This document shows positions 15,305-23,835 of a DNA stretch of 33,093 bases, in pieces. The stretch covers positions 1 to 33,093 of the forward strand of contig VBPW01000014.1 of the NCBI GenBank assembly GCA_005877305.1. The letters are read 5' to 3'. Below the pieces are notes generated by a model. That model was given only the letters and a program-made list of their open reading frames with translations, ran no database searches and had not been told where the DNA came from. A program made the position numbers and the translations under genes. The DNA is from Nitrososphaerota archaeon (GTDB taxonomy: Archaea > Thermoproteota > Nitrososphaeria > Nitrososphaerales > Nitrosopumilaceae). Numbering within the stretch: the first letter of the stretch is position 1; each line of letters opens with the position of its first letter.

Positions 15305-15697
15305 ATGACTTGGGATGAAATTGAGGTCCCAAAAGAAATCAGACCTTTTATGCTTGAAGAAGCCGAAGAAACAAAACTAGGACAAAAAAATGGTGCAGAT
15401 AAACAGTATCGATATGGTAACTTACACATCCGAGAATATGAGGACAAGTACATGGTTCATATGGATAAGATTGATCCACGCAAAGATCCACTTGGTCATC
15501 TTGTAAGAGATGCTCCTGAAGTATTAATTGGTCTTGCATCAGCATTTTTTGGTGGAAAGAAGGTTGCATCACAACTCTACAAAATGCAAAAAAATTCAAA
15601 GCTTGCAAAGGACACTTCTTTACTTGGAGGCCTTTTGGCATCTCTAGCACTTGGTTATCTTGGATATTCACTTACTAAAAAAATTAAAAATTTTTAG
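15305..15697 (+). CDS. Small membrane protein upstream of the UbiB kinase (unknown)
   Basis: From ATG 15305 the protein has 130 residues. The first 70 are soluble and charged (EIRPFMLEEAEETKLGQ, YRYGNLHIREYEDKYMVHMD). A weakly hydrophobic segment (PEVLIGLASAFFGGKKVASQ, about 76-95) and a C-terminal helix (LLGGLLASLALGYLGYSL) precede a basic end. I recognise no named family. Reading may also begin at TTG 15299. It stands directly before the UbiB-family gene on the same strand, and its stop is followed by a GGGGG tract. The pair may act together at the membrane; this is inferred only from order. Confidence 0.6.
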   Translation: MTWDEIEVPKEIRPFMLEEAEETKLGQKNGADKQYRYGNLHIREYEDKYMVHMDKIDPRKDPLGHLVRDAPEVLIGLASAFFGGKKVASQLYKMQKNSKLAKDTSLLGGLLASLALGYLGYSLTKKIKNF

Positions 15698-15760
15698 GGG
15701 GAATTTGTTATATCAAAATTAAGAACTATTAGGATTCTTCTCAAACTTTTACCTCTTATC

Positions 15761-17263
15761 TTGACACTAAGAAAAGATAGAAGAGAGTGGGTTAGAAAAC
15801 AAGGTAAAAATATCAAAGTTGAAAGATATCAAAAAAATGCTCGCAAGGTTCTCAATACTTTTGTATCATTAGGTCCTGTTTACATAAAACTAGGACAGTG
15901 GCTTTCTTCAAGAGCTGATATCTTACCACAACCATACATGGAAGAGCTTGCTAAACTTCAAGACGATGTACCTGCAGCTCCTTTTGATCAAGTAAGACCA
16001 ATTATAGAAAAAGATCTTGGACCACTAGAACAAAACTTTGATTATATCAATACTAATGTTATTTCTGGCGCATCACTTGGCCAGGTCTATCTTGCCAAGA
16101 TTAAAGAAAAAGATGTAGTTGTAAAGGTAAGAAGACCAAACATTGACAAAATAGTAGAAGAGGACATTAGCATTCTTAAAAAAATTATTCCTGTTGCAAT
16201 GAAATTTGTCGATCCAAATCTGCGTTTCTCAGCAGAAGCAATGCTTGCTCAATTTATTGAAACAATTCATGAAGAGATGGACTATAGAATCGAATTGGAA
16301 AATCTTAAGACAATTAAAAGAAACCTACGTTCCTATCCCAAGGTAATAATTCCTTCAGTAATAGATGACCACTCTACAGAACAGGTACTTACGATGGAGT
16401 ACATACCTGGAATAAAAATAACCAATGTCAAGGCACTAGATGACATTGGACTAGATAGAGCACAGCTTGTAGTTAGAGTCCATAAGGTCTTTTTTACAAT
16501 GCTTTTACATCATAACATATTTCATGCTGACCCTCATCCTGGTAACATCTCGGTCGCAAACGATGGTTCTTTGATTCTCTATGATTTTGGGATGGTAGGC
16601 AAACTAGACCATGAAACTCGCCTAAAACTAATCAGGCTGTATCTCTCGCTTGTGGAAAAGGACCCACCAAGAACAGTTAATGCTATGGATGAGCTTGGCA
16701 TGTTACTTCCTGGTTTCAACCGTTCTATTATAGAAAAAGGAATTGCAATGTCAATTCAGACAATGCATGGAATCAAAGTCGACAAAATGGAAGTCAAGGC
16801 TTTGATGGAGCTTGCAAATAAGACAATGAGCAGGTTTCCATTTAAGCTTCCAAAACATTTGTCACTTTATATGAGGATGGCATCTATACTGGAAGGAATT
16901 TACCATACACATAAAGTGAATTTTAGATTCATCAACGTTTTACAAAATATTCTGGAAGAAGAAAATCTCATCAAAGATGCATATATTGAAGAGCTAAAAA
17001 TTTCACTTAACAAGTTTACAAAATCAGTTAATGACATATTTGCTATTGCACCAGAACTTAAACAATATCTTGAAGAAAAAAGATCTTTTCAAAATCAACC
17101 ACAAAAATCATCTAGAAACATTTTCCTTTCTGGAAGCATACTTTCTGCAGCAGTATTCATTGGTTCAACAGTACTATATGGAAGTAATCAACTCGGAGGC
17201 GAGCTGGGAATGATTGGTTCTATGATTATAATGTTGGCTGCAGTTCTAATGAGAGAACACTAG
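15761..17263 (+). CDS. ABC1/UbiB-family atypical kinase
   Basis: UbiB/COQ8-type proteins are atypical kinases or ATPases that support quinone biosynthesis and lipid handling at membranes. From TTG 15761 the protein has 500 residues. The KxGQ motif is in YIKLGQWLSSRAD (about 41-53), the Ala/Ser-rich loop is GASLGQV (103-109), the invariant Lys is in VVVKVRRPNI (about 119-128), then HADPHPGN (255-262) and DFGM (275-278). Two helices end the chain (about 447-497). The frame is open upstream to about 15707 and encodes RTIRILLKLLPLI, which looks like a genuine family N-terminus. The true start may be a rare codon (GTT 15707 or ATA 15710) after the GGGGG at 15697-15701. Thaumarchaeota use quinones, consistent with a role there, but substrates are unproven. 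Confidence 0.9.
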   Translation: MTLRKDRREWVRKQGKNIKVERYQKNARKVLNTFVSLGPVYIKLGQWLSSRADILPQPYMEELAKLQDDVPAAPFDQVRPIIEKDLGPLEQNFDYINTNVISGASLGQVYLAKIKEKDVVVKVRRPNIDKIVEEDISILKKIIPVAMKFVDPNLRFSAEAMLAQFIETIHEEMDYRIELENLKTIKRNLRSYPKVIIPSVIDDHSTEQVLTMEYIPGIKITNVKALDDIGLDRAQLVVRVHKVFFTMLLHHNIFHADPHPGNISVANDGSLILYDFGMVGKLDHETRLKLIRLYLSLVEKDPPRTVNAMDELGMLLPGFNRSIIEKGIAMSIQTMHGIKVDKMEVKALMELANKTMSRFPFKLPKHLSLYMRMASILEGIYHTHKVNFRFINVLQNILEEENLIKDAYIEELKISLNKFTKSVNDIFAIAPELKQYLEEKRSFQNQPQKSSRNIFLSGSILSAAVFIGSTVLYGSNQLGGELGMIGSMIIMLAAVLMREH

Positions 17264-17647
17264 CTACTCTATTGCAATATCTTTTCCATGTTTTACAGGA
17301 ATCTTTAGAGTAAGAACACCATTATGATATTTTGCAGAACCTTCTAGATCTTCGCCTTCCGTTACATCAACTGGAAGACAAATTTTTTTATCAATTGAAT
17401 GTGGTCTTTGATGCCAGATAACTGCTCCATCATGATTGGTTTCTCTTTCTGCACTTATCAAAAGGATGTTTCCATTTATCCTTAATTTGATATCTTTTTT
17501 GTCAAAACCTGGAAGATCTACAGTTACTACAAGATTATCATTTTGAATTTGTATGTCTATTGGTGGGAGTACAAACTCGAAAAATTCTCTTGATTTGTTG
17601 CCTATTTCTTTCATGACTTCTTTTACCATATAATGTGCCAAGCCCAT
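17264..17647 (-). CDS. Small heat-shock protein, Hsp20/alpha-crystallin family
   Basis: The 127-residue chaperone has the alpha-crystallin core from about residue 30: PPIDIQIQNDNLVVTVDLPG, then KDIKLRINGNILLISAER, and the final strand motif NGVLTLKIPV, in the usual order. The N-terminal arm is short. It prevents aggregation of unfolded proteins as a large oligomer. The start is ATG 17647; a TATA-like TTTATAA lies about 30 nt upstream on the minus strand. Its TAG stop at 17266-17264 abuts the TAG of the UbiB gene (17261-17263) with no base between, so the two transcripts must overlap at their 3' ends. Confidence 0.9.
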   Translation of the reverse strand: MGLAHYMVKEVMKEIGNKSREFFEFVLPPIDIQIQNDNLVVTVDLPGFDKKDIKLRINGNILLISAERETNHDGAVIWHQRPHSIDKKICLPVDVTEGEDLEGSAKYHNGVLTLKIPVKHGKDIAIE

Positions 17648-17729
17648 TATAATATAATAAAGTCTTTTTTGGTTATAAACCTTATAGTAGATTCACAATT
17701 TATCTACTTCCCAATTTAATTACAATCAA

Positions 17730-18308
17730 ATGATTATTGTTATCGAAGGGTTCGATCAAGCAGGAAAAAGAACTCAGTCAGAACTTTTAGCCAAAGCTTT
17801 GAGAGCAAAAAAATTAAAATGCAAAATCTTTAGCTTCCCTGATTATAGTACTCCATTGGGAAAAGAAATCAAATACTATCTAAGCGGAAGCCGAAAATTT
17901 CCTCCTCAAGTAATACACTGTTTACTTGCTGCAAACAGATGGGAAAAATTAAAGGAAATACAAGAAGCTCTCTCAAAAAACTATATTCTAATAATGAATC
18001 GGTATTACCAATCAAATCTAGTTTATGGCAAAGCAAATGGCCTTGATTTAAAATGGCTCTCAAATCTTGATGCCGGTCTTCCAAAAGAAGATCTTGTGAT
18101 TCTCCTGGATGTAAGATCAAAAGATTCATTCACGCGTAAAAGAACTCGGCGTGATAAATTCGAAAAGAATAAACAATTTGCACAAAAAATAATTCATACT
18201 TATCGAACATTAGCAAAAAAGTTTGGATGGAAAATAGTAAATGCATCTCAAACTCAAAAACAAGTCCACAAATCTGTCAAGGAGATAGCTTTAAGATATC
18301 TAAAATAA
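17730..18308 (+). CDS. tmk: Thymidylate kinase
   Basis: The enzyme phosphorylates dTMP to dTDP. The 192-residue protein starts IVIEGFDQAGKRTQ, the TMP-kinase P-loop. The residue after Lys is Arg rather than Ser/Thr, as in some actinobacterial TMP kinases. The base-binding region is FPDYSTPLGKEI. The usual DR(Y/H) motif appears as NRYYQSNLVYG, a change of Asp to Asn, and the LID is Arg-rich (RKRTRRDKFEKN, about 131-142). It stands first in a unit with an HD protein (start 3 nt after its stop) and UMP kinase. The family call is good; the altered DRY residue is worth noting. Confidence 0.88.
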   Translation: MIIVIEGFDQAGKRTQSELLAKALRAKKLKCKIFSFPDYSTPLGKEIKYYLSGSRKFPPQVIHCLLAANRWEKLKEIQEALSKNYILIMNRYYQSNLVYGKANGLDLKWLSNLDAGLPKEDLVILLDVRSKDSFTRKRTRRDKFEKNKQFAQKIIHTYRTLAKKFGWKIVNASQTQKQVHKSVKEIALRYLK

Positions 18309-18311
18309 AAA

Positions 18312-19562
18312 ATGACAAAAAAATATCTAGAAATTGTTGATCCAATTCACGACTTTATTAGAATTTATGAACCTGAAATCAAAGTCATAGATAGCCCAAT
18401 CTTTCAGAGATTGCGCAGAATAAGACAACTTGCAGGTGCTCATCTGGTCTATCCAAGTGCACAACATTCTAGATTTGAACATTCACTTGGAGTAACTCAT
18501 CTTGCTGGTCAAGCAGCAACGGTACTCAAAGATAAAGGATTTTTGAATTCAGATGATGTTGCAAATCTGAGATTGGGTGGTCTCTTACATGATATAGGTC
18601 ACGGGCCCTTCTCTCATCTATTTGAGGAAGTTTTGCAAAAGAGAAAAAAAATTTCACATGAAGAGATTGGCAAGAAACTCATATTACAAACTGAGATTGG
18701 AGATTTGTTATCAAAATCTGGTTTTAATAAGAAATTTCTAGCTGATCTTACCCTTGGAAATTCAAAATATCAATTTATGAATGAAATCATATCTGGTGGT
18801 CTTAGTGCTGATATGATGGACTATCTACCAAGAGATGGATATTTTACGGGTGCAGAACACGCCAAAATTGATTTTAAAAGAATAATTCAATCCCTTGACG
18901 TTTACGAAAAAAAACTCTCTCTTGATAAATCAGCACTTTATTCTTTTGAGTCAATGATGATTTCACGATATCAGATGTTCAAGGCCGTTTATTTCCACAA
19001 AACTGTACGATCTGCAGAAGTCATGCTGTTAGAAGCGATGAGTCTTGCAGATAATGAACTTGAGCTTACTTCTAACAATCTTGATAATTATATTAAACTG
19101 ACTGATGAGCTTGTAATTTCAAAACTAATATCTCTTTCAGGAAAATCTTCAGATCTAAAAAGGGCAAAACAACTTGCAAAAGACTATCAAGAACGTAGAT
19201 TACTCAAATGCGTCTTTGAAAAAATTCTTTCACGTAATAACTCAATAAGCAAGGTAAAAACATCTGAAATACAAAAAGAAATTTCTAAAAAATCCAAAGT
19301 AGACGATTCAGAAATTTTTATTGATGTATCTATGGCTCCATCTATTCCTCTTACTCCTTCAAAAAAAGAATCTGAATCAATAATATTAACATCAAAGAAA
19401 GACACTATTCCCAAAGAGGTTTATGAACTTTCAATCTCAGAGATACCACTTGTTTCTGCAATCTCGGGATTTATGAACATCTTACGAGTTTATACATCTC
19501 AAAAAAACAGAAAAAAGGTTGAAATTGCAGCAGAGGTCATCCTTGGTGAAAACAAATTATGA
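18312..19562 (+). CDS. HD-domain phosphohydrolase, SAMHD1/dNTPase-like
   Basis: The 416-residue protein opens [11 protein letters not shown] and has [34 protein letters not shown] (about 52-65), the HD pair in [13 protein letters not shown] (His93-Asp94), and the last metal ligand in [11 protein letters not shown] (about Asp167). This is the COG1078/SAMHD1-type layout; such proteins typically hydrolyse dNTPs to nucleoside and triphosphate. A Ser/Lys-rich region (about 315-365) near the C-terminus is probably disordered. It starts 3 nt after thymidylate kinase and overlaps UMP kinase by ATGA, so it is co-translated with nucleotide kinases. That fits control of pyrimidine dNTP pools, an inference from context. 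Confidence 0.88.
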   Translation: MTKKYLEIVDPIHDFIRIYEPEIKVIDSPIFQRLRRIRQLAGAHLVYPSAQHSRFEHSLGVTHLAGQAATVLKDKGFLNSDDVANLRLGGLLHDIGHGPFSHLFEEVLQKRKKISHEEIGKKLILQTEIGDLLSKSGFNKKFLADLTLGNSKYQFMNEIISGGLSADMMDYLPRDGYFTGAEHAKIDFKRIIQSLDVYEKKLSLDKSALYSFESMMISRYQMFKAVYFHKTVRSAEVMLLEAMSLADNELELTSNNLDNYIKLTDELVISKLISLSGKSSDLKRAKQLAKDYQERRLLKCVFEKILSRNNSISKVKTSEIQKEISKKSKVDDSEIFIDVSMAPSIPLTPSKKESESIILTSKKDTIPKEVYELSISEIPLVSAISGFMNILRVYTSQKNRKKVEIAAEVILGENKL

Positions 19563-20236
19563 GAAAACGGATTGTCATAAAATTATCTGGAAGTTTGTTT
19601 GGCATAGATGATCCAAAAATACTCAAGGATTACGCAACATTTTTCATTAGAATATCGAAGATTTGTCAGCCAATTATTATAGCAGGAGGAGGCAAAATTG
19701 CAAGACACTACATTTTACATGCGAGATCCTCTGGGGCAGACGAGTCCACTCTTGATGAACTTGGTATCGAAGTATCAAGACTTAATGCTAAACTTTTGAT
19801 CTATGCTTTACAGGATAAAGCATATCTACATCCTCCAACCAATCTAAAAGAAGTCACACACGCAGCAGATAGTGGATTAATAGTAATAACCGGCGGTCTG
19901 CATCCAGGTCAGAGTACCAATGCAACAGCAGCACTAATTGCAGAAAAAGTAAGAGCATCTGTCTTTTTTAATGCCACTGATGTTGATGGGGTATATGATT
20001 CAGATCCAAACAAGAATAAAAACGCAAAAAAATTCAAGCGAATTGAGCTGAAAAAACTTCGGAATATGCTTGTACATAAAGAATCTATTGCTGGTGGTTA
20101 TGACTTGATGGACATTGTTGCACTAAAAGTAATTGAACGGTCTAAAATCAAGACACGCATCATAAAAACAGACATCAAAACTTTAGAAAAAGCAATCAAA
20201 GGATCTCCTGAAGGAACTGAAATTATACTAACTTGA
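19559..20236 (+). CDS. pyrH: UMP kinase, archaeal type
   Basis: This amino-acid-kinase-fold enzyme makes UDP from UMP. The 225-residue length fits the archaeal subgroup. Motifs are VIKLSGSLF at the start, [11 protein letters not shown] (about 39-49), [20 protein letters not shown] (about 116-135) and [16 protein letters not shown] (about 144-159). The ATG overlaps the stop of the HD-domain gene by ATGA. The last 14 nt overlap the convergent gene on the minus strand. Confidence 0.93.
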   Translation: MRKRIVIKLSGSLFGIDDPKILKDYATFFIRISKICQPIIIAGGGKIARHYILHARSSGADESTLDELGIEVSRLNAKLLIYALQDKAYLHPPTNLKEVTHAADSGLIVITGGLHPGQSTNATAALIAEKVRASVFFNATDVDGVYDSDPNKNKNAKKFKRIELKKLRNMLVHKESIAGGYDLMDIVALKVIERSKIKTRIIKTDIKTLEKAIKGSPEGTEIILT

Positions 20237-20576
20237 CTTTTCCTGCATATTCAGGAATTCCTGCAACCACTGCTTTTTTCTTAATTTCCTTTGCTTCAGT
20301 TTCGTTCAAAGTTTTAGATTGAGCCTTGGCATATCCTTCCTCATCTACTATTACCGTAATCCAACCCTCTGGTTTTTGAACAATTGCCACCAATTCCTGC
20401 TCACCCACCGGTACAAACGTTCCTTCTGACTTTTTTACTGTGAGTGTAAGCATAGCAAAGCCTGCATGGGAGAATAGGTTCATTTGAGATTTTCTTGCCC
20501 TTTCTTGCCCTATTCTAATAGCTTGATGGTACTGCATGAAATTACCTTCCAAACTTTGACTAAAAGTCTTTGCCAC
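20223..20576 (-). CDS. Conserved hypothetical small protein (117 aa)
   Basis: The soluble protein has no signal or membrane segment. It starts at GTG 20576. The N-terminal half is helical ([20 protein letters not shown]). A beta-rich centre follows ([30 protein letters not shown]), then a Lys/Glu-rich helix and a short PEYAGKVKL tail. I do not recognise a family; it looks lineage-specific. Its 3' end overlaps the end of UMP kinase by 14 nt on the opposite strand. It is divergent from the 20615 gene across only 38 nt, so their promoters overlap. Confidence 0.7.
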   Translation of the reverse strand: MAKTFSQSLEGNFMQYHQAIRIGQERARKSQMNLFSHAGFAMLTLTVKKSEGTFVPVGEQELVAIVQKPEGWITVIVDEEGYAKAQSKTLNETEAKEIKKKAVVAGIPEYAGKVKLV

Positions 20577-20614
20577 TTAACATTTATGTAAAGAACAAAT
20601 CGTAAAAGTAAACC

Positions 20615-21172
20615 TTGGACAAAAAATTATTGGTTGGTGCAGCAGTTGGTGTACTTGTAGCAATCATCGTAGTGGTTGCGTTATTACCCAGTTCTGGTTT
20701 TTTGAAAAACATTATCCAAGAAAATCCTCAAGCCCCAGGGGGACTAAAGGCAGCATCTACAGAAATAAAACCGGTTATTGTCACTGTTAATGAAACGTCA
20801 GTGTTATCTTCTACTGATAAAGAAGCAATCGTAGTTACAAAGTTTGATGTTTTAAATCCAAATGATGTTACAGTCATTCTAGAAGCAATAACCTATGATC
20901 TTTACGAAAATGGTGTCTTGGTAGGTCATGGTCAAATAGGACAAAGACTTGAAGGTGCTTTGGAAAGTTCAAACTATTACACACTTGTAGCACATTATAC
21001 GAATCAAATGGATGGTAAAGTTACCATACAAAACACTGGTAATAATCCTGAACTTTGGTCTGCATTACAAAAGAACGATACAAAATGGAACATTATGGGT
21101 CAAGCATTTTATAACACAAACACTGTTCTTACTGGTCATCCAGGTTCAGTCGACTTTAATTTTACTCAATAG
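20615..21172 (+). CDS. Membrane-anchored LEA14/WHy-like protein
   Basis: The 185-residue protein has an N-terminal helix (LLVGAAVGVLVAIIVVVALL, about 4-23), then an external beta domain. It contains VIVTVNETSVLSSTDKEAI, VVTKFDVLNPNDVTVILEAI and DLYENGVLVGHGQIG. The N-P-N-D-V and Y-x-L-Y-x-N-G-x-x-V-G pattern is that of LEA14-type WHy domains, found in archaeal anchored proteins of unknown role. The start is TTG 20615; a TATA-like CATTTATGTA lies about 28 nt upstream. Stress-related function is known only for plant members and should not be carried over. Confidence 0.7.
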   Translation: MDKKLLVGAAVGVLVAIIVVVALLPSSGFLKNIIQENPQAPGGLKAASTEIKPVIVTVNETSVLSSTDKEAIVVTKFDVLNPNDVTVILEAITYDLYENGVLVGHGQIGQRLEGALESSNYYTLVAHYTNQMDGKVTIQNTGNNPELWSALQKNDTKWNIMGQAFYNTNTVLTGHPGSVDFNFTQ

Positions 21173-21179
21173 AATCTAA

Positions 21180-21212
21180 TTTACAAAACGAGATTTTTGT
21201 AAAAAATTTTTT
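21180..21212 (+). terminator. Hairpin plus T-run between convergent genes
   Basis: TTTACAAAA (21180-21188), a 6-nt loop, and TTTTGTAAA (21195-21203) form a perfect 9-bp stem followed by ATTTTTT, just after the stop at 21172. T-rich runs on the minus strand near 21240-21256 could end the opposite gene. Archaeal termination needs mainly the T-run, so the hairpin may be incidental. Confidence 0.5.
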
Positions 21213-21259
21213 CAATTAATTATATTTGAAATTTATCATTTAAAAAAATCAAAAAATGA

Positions 21260-21835
21260 TCACTTTGTTGGATTGTATGTTGATCTGATAAATTTAACCA
21301 AGTAAATGAAACCCAAAACAACCCAGGTAATCATCATGCCACTCCACACATACAGGATTCCAAGGTCTACATTTACTCCAAATTGAGAGGGAATTACGAC
21401 TTTTAATTGATACAAGGGAAAAACATAGGGATTAAGGTCTTGTGTATTTTGATAGACCATCATTGTTACATCTGATATCTTATTGATAATCTGAATAATA
21501 GCATGCCAGCTAACAAAGAATGTTACAAAAAAGAAAATGGCTTTTTGACCAATGTGTTTTTTATATCCTCCCTTCTCTAATTTGACAAGTTTCTCGTTTA
21601 CTCTTTTTAATTCACTTCGTAATTCATCTATTGGATCATTGCCTGTTGATATGCCAATCTCTCGCCTTTTAGCAGAATCGATATATGTTGAAATTAATGT
21701 ATCTAAATATTTTTTATCAGATGTAAAGAGGGACTTTCCATCTTGAAGTGTATTTAAAATATAGTTTAATCTCCCAACATCTCCTTTTTTTGATTCAATC
21801 AAATAAAGAACTGATCTGATTAGATTACTAGACAT
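21260..21835 (-). CDS. Two-helix membrane protein with cytosolic helical N-terminus (unknown)
   Basis: The 191-residue protein has a soluble helical part (about 1-92, with a coiled-coil-like DELRSELKRVNEKLVKLEKG). One membrane helix follows (about 97-119, AIFFFVTFFVSWHAIIQII), an external loop, and a second helix (about 155-180, YVWSGMMITWVVLGFIYLV). I do not recognise a family. The start is ATG 21835. It stands alone on the minus strand, with 118 nt to the next gene upstream. Confidence 0.65.
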   Translation of the reverse strand: MSSNLIRSVLYLIESKKGDVGRLNYILNTLQDGKSLFTSDKKYLDTLISTYIDSAKRREIGISTGNDPIDELRSELKRVNEKLVKLEKGGYKKHIGQKAIFFFVTFFVSWHAIIQIINKISDVTMMVYQNTQDLNPYVFPLYQLKVVIPSQFGVNVDLGILYVWSGMMITWVVLGFIYLVKFIRSTYNPTK

Positions 21836-21953
21836 CTAATTTACTCACAACCTTGTAGTATCTAACCAATAGGAAATGACCATCCATAATAGTATTAGAT
21901 AAATCTATCAATATTATCAAGCTCTTTTGGAAAAGGATTTTAATGTTATGAGA

Positions 21954-22631
21954 TTAGCCTATACTCTTTATGAAATTAATTACTGGTTCTCTATCTGAAT
22001 TTGATAAGGTGGAAAACCCTTCCAAAAGTTCTCTTTGAATTATTATTGATTCATCAAGAGCATTTCTAACGCTATTTGCATCAAATGGAACTAGATGATC
22101 TATCTTTCCAATACTATATGCTTCTACATATTTTCTAAGTATTGAAGAAACAAAGATTGGTGCAACATTCAAAAGTAATAGCATAGATTTTTTGAAATCT
22201 TTATCTTTTGAGTTAGAATTTTTTTCGAAAAATTGTTCCATTAATGTTTGACGTTCTTTTTCCATTTCTTCAAGAGATGCTGCAACAAGTAAACCGCCTT
22301 CGTTTAGTTGGTAGTATGGTACTCCTTCTTCTTGTAACGCTTTTGGACCACGTTTAATTGGTAATCTTCCTGCTTCTTCAACAATTCCAAGAGGAAGTAA
22401 AATCTCATCTAAATCTCTAAAAATTCCAGAATAGATGTTTTGCCAAGTCGTACCATTTTTTTCAGCAAGTCTATGAGCTAGGGCAGTTCTTGTTTTTCTT
22501 GTGGGAATAGTTTCAAGGGCAAGATGCATGATGATTCCTCTTTGGCGTATTGCCTCGCCTGTAAGCTCTTTACCTTTGGTCTTGAAAGTCTGAAAGACTG
22601 ATAATTGAGGATTTGGCAGTTTTTGTTTCAT
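21954..22631 (-). CDS. Conserved hypothetical protein, possibly a winged-helix-type regulator (225 aa)
   Basis: The soluble protein of 225 residues has an N-terminal helical section (RGIIMHLALETIPTRKTRTA, then LAEKNGTTWQNIYSGIFRDL and DEILLPLGIVEEAGRLPIKR). Its rhythm resembles a helix-turn-helix and wing, ending with YYQLNEGGLLVAAS. The second half is helical. No catalytic motif is visible. The start is ATG 22631, with GTGATAG just upstream. Regulatory function is a guess from the apparent fold; its 5' side opens onto the 355-nt intergenic region described separately. Confidence 0.55.
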   Translation of the reverse strand: MKQKLPNPQLSVFQTFKTKGKELTGEAIRQRGIIMHLALETIPTRKTRTALAHRLAEKNGTTWQNIYSGIFRDLDEILLPLGIVEEAGRLPIKRGPKALQEEGVPYYQLNEGGLLVAASLEEMEKERQTLMEQFFEKNSNSKDKDFKKSMLLLLNVAPIFVSSILRKYVEAYSIGKIDHLVPFDANSVRNALDESIIIQRELLEGFSTLSNSDREPVINFIKSIG

Positions 22632-22986
22632 TGACTATCACTTTGTCCTACTGCACTAGTTAGGGATGAAATTCGATTATTTTGCATACAAGAATATTGA
22701 TTTGAAATGCTCATATTGTGTTACTATCGTGATATGCCCAAATATAACAATATACGCTTTTGCATAATATTATAATAATTTGATACTTTTTTGTATTTTT
22801 CATAATATGTTAAAAACATTGTGGTATTAGTTGTATCACAAAGTTTAGTTTTTTCATATAAAGAAATTTTGCAAAAACAGAACATATAGGATTTCTGTTA
22901 CAAGAAACAAAAACTAATTTCATTTCAATTATCTTGAACTATATACAATATGAAATGAATTTACATACCTAGTTTACAGATAATCT
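22632..22986. other. 355-nt AT-rich intergenic region with inverted repeats
   Basis: No credible gene is seen here. It separates two divergent genes. Three inverted repeats stand out: arms at 22819-22826/22834-22841 (TTGTGGTA with TATCACAA, one G-T pair), AACAGAA/TTCTGTT (22876-22882/22893-22899), and TTCATTTCA/TGAAATGAA (22919-22927/22951-22959). Several TATA-like runs also occur. They could be operators or RNA hairpins in a long leader; neither is proven. Confidence 0.5.
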
Positions 22987-23670
22987 ATGTTCATTTGCGC
23001 AAGGGACCTTTTCAAAATGCTTGATGATCCTAATTTGATTCTAGTTGATGCAAGATCCTACAAGGATTATTTTGAAGGACATATACCGGGTGCAGTTAAT
23101 TTAGATTTTTTTTACTATCATTGGTTTGATACTAGTAAAGAAGGCATGAAAGCATTTAACATGCAAATGAGAAAACTTCTTTCTATTCTAGGAGTTACAA
23201 AAGAAAAAACAGTTGTGTTTTATGATGATGTTTCTGGAATGAGTGCATCTAGAGGAGTATGGCTTTTGGTTTATTTCTCGCACAAGAAGGCCTTCATGCT
23301 TGATGGTGGAATAAAAAAATGGAAGAGCCTTGGTCTACCTTTAGAAATTAAAACAAATGGATTCAAACCAGCCAAATTCTCGGGAAAAATTAACAAAGGC
23401 GTATTTGCTGGATTTGGTCACATTCCAAACGCAATAAACATCGATTGGACTCTTAACATAGAAGAAGACGGTACCATGAAAAAAAATGAATCTCTTTCCA
23501 AGCTTTACAAATTATCCAAAGATGATGAAATAGTCACATATTGTCAAGGGGGATATAGGGCGGCAAACTCATTTTTAGCTCTCAAAAAACTTGGATTCAA
23601 AAATGTCAAAGTGTATGTTGGTTCATGGGGAGAATGGGGAAATAGATTAGATCTTCCTGTAGAACAATAA
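22987..23670 (+). CDS. Two-domain rhodanese (thiosulfate sulfurtransferase-like) with a shortened second domain
   Basis: Rhodaneses move sulfane sulfur from thiosulfate or mercaptopyruvate to a thiol or cyanide. Domain 1 (about 1-120) has VDARSYKDYFEGHIPGAVNL and, where the active loop would be, FYDDVSGMSASR without Cys, as usual for the inactive N-terminal domain. Domain 2 has GHIPNAINIDW and the active loop YCQGGYRAA (Cys186). The strand-helix start of domain 2, which carries the second DARS-type motif (about 40-50 residues), is missing between KFSGKINKGVFA and GFGHIP. The protein is therefore 227 rather than about 280 residues. The deletion is in frame. Activity is uncertain. The start ATG 22987 gives a full first domain. 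Confidence 0.82.
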   Translation: MFICARDLFKMLDDPNLILVDARSYKDYFEGHIPGAVNLDFFYYHWFDTSKEGMKAFNMQMRKLLSILGVTKEKTVVFYDDVSGMSASRGVWLLVYFSHKKAFMLDGGIKKWKSLGLPLEIKTNGFKPAKFSGKINKGVFAGFGHIPNAINIDWTLNIEEDGTMKKNESLSKLYKLSKDDEIVTYCQGGYRAANSFLALKKLGFKNVKVYVGSWGEWGNRLDLPVEQ

Positions 23671-23804
23671 TTTCAAACTGATTTCATTGTTGTGGATTCC
23701 AAGTCTTTGGGAATATTTTTCAGATCTTTATTCAGAATTTAGATGCGTTCTTTAATTAAAAAATCATACTTTTTTAAAAAATAGATCTGCCATTATAAAA
23801 ATTA

Positions 23805-23814
23805 GATTAATATA
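23805..23814 (+). promoter_or_regulatory. TATA-like box of the ATP synthase operon
   Basis: GATTAATATA is centred about 26 nt before GTG 23836. It is the only clear promoter element before the nine-subunit operon and places transcription initiation at or next to the first start codon. Confidence 0.55.
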
Positions 23815-23835
23815 GCCTCTACAAATGAGCCATAC

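Noticed and set aside
19095-19125. A second hammerhead-like CTGATGAG on the plus strand
   Set aside because: It lies inside the HD-domain gene and is not followed by a stem II, GAAA and cleavage-site arrangement.
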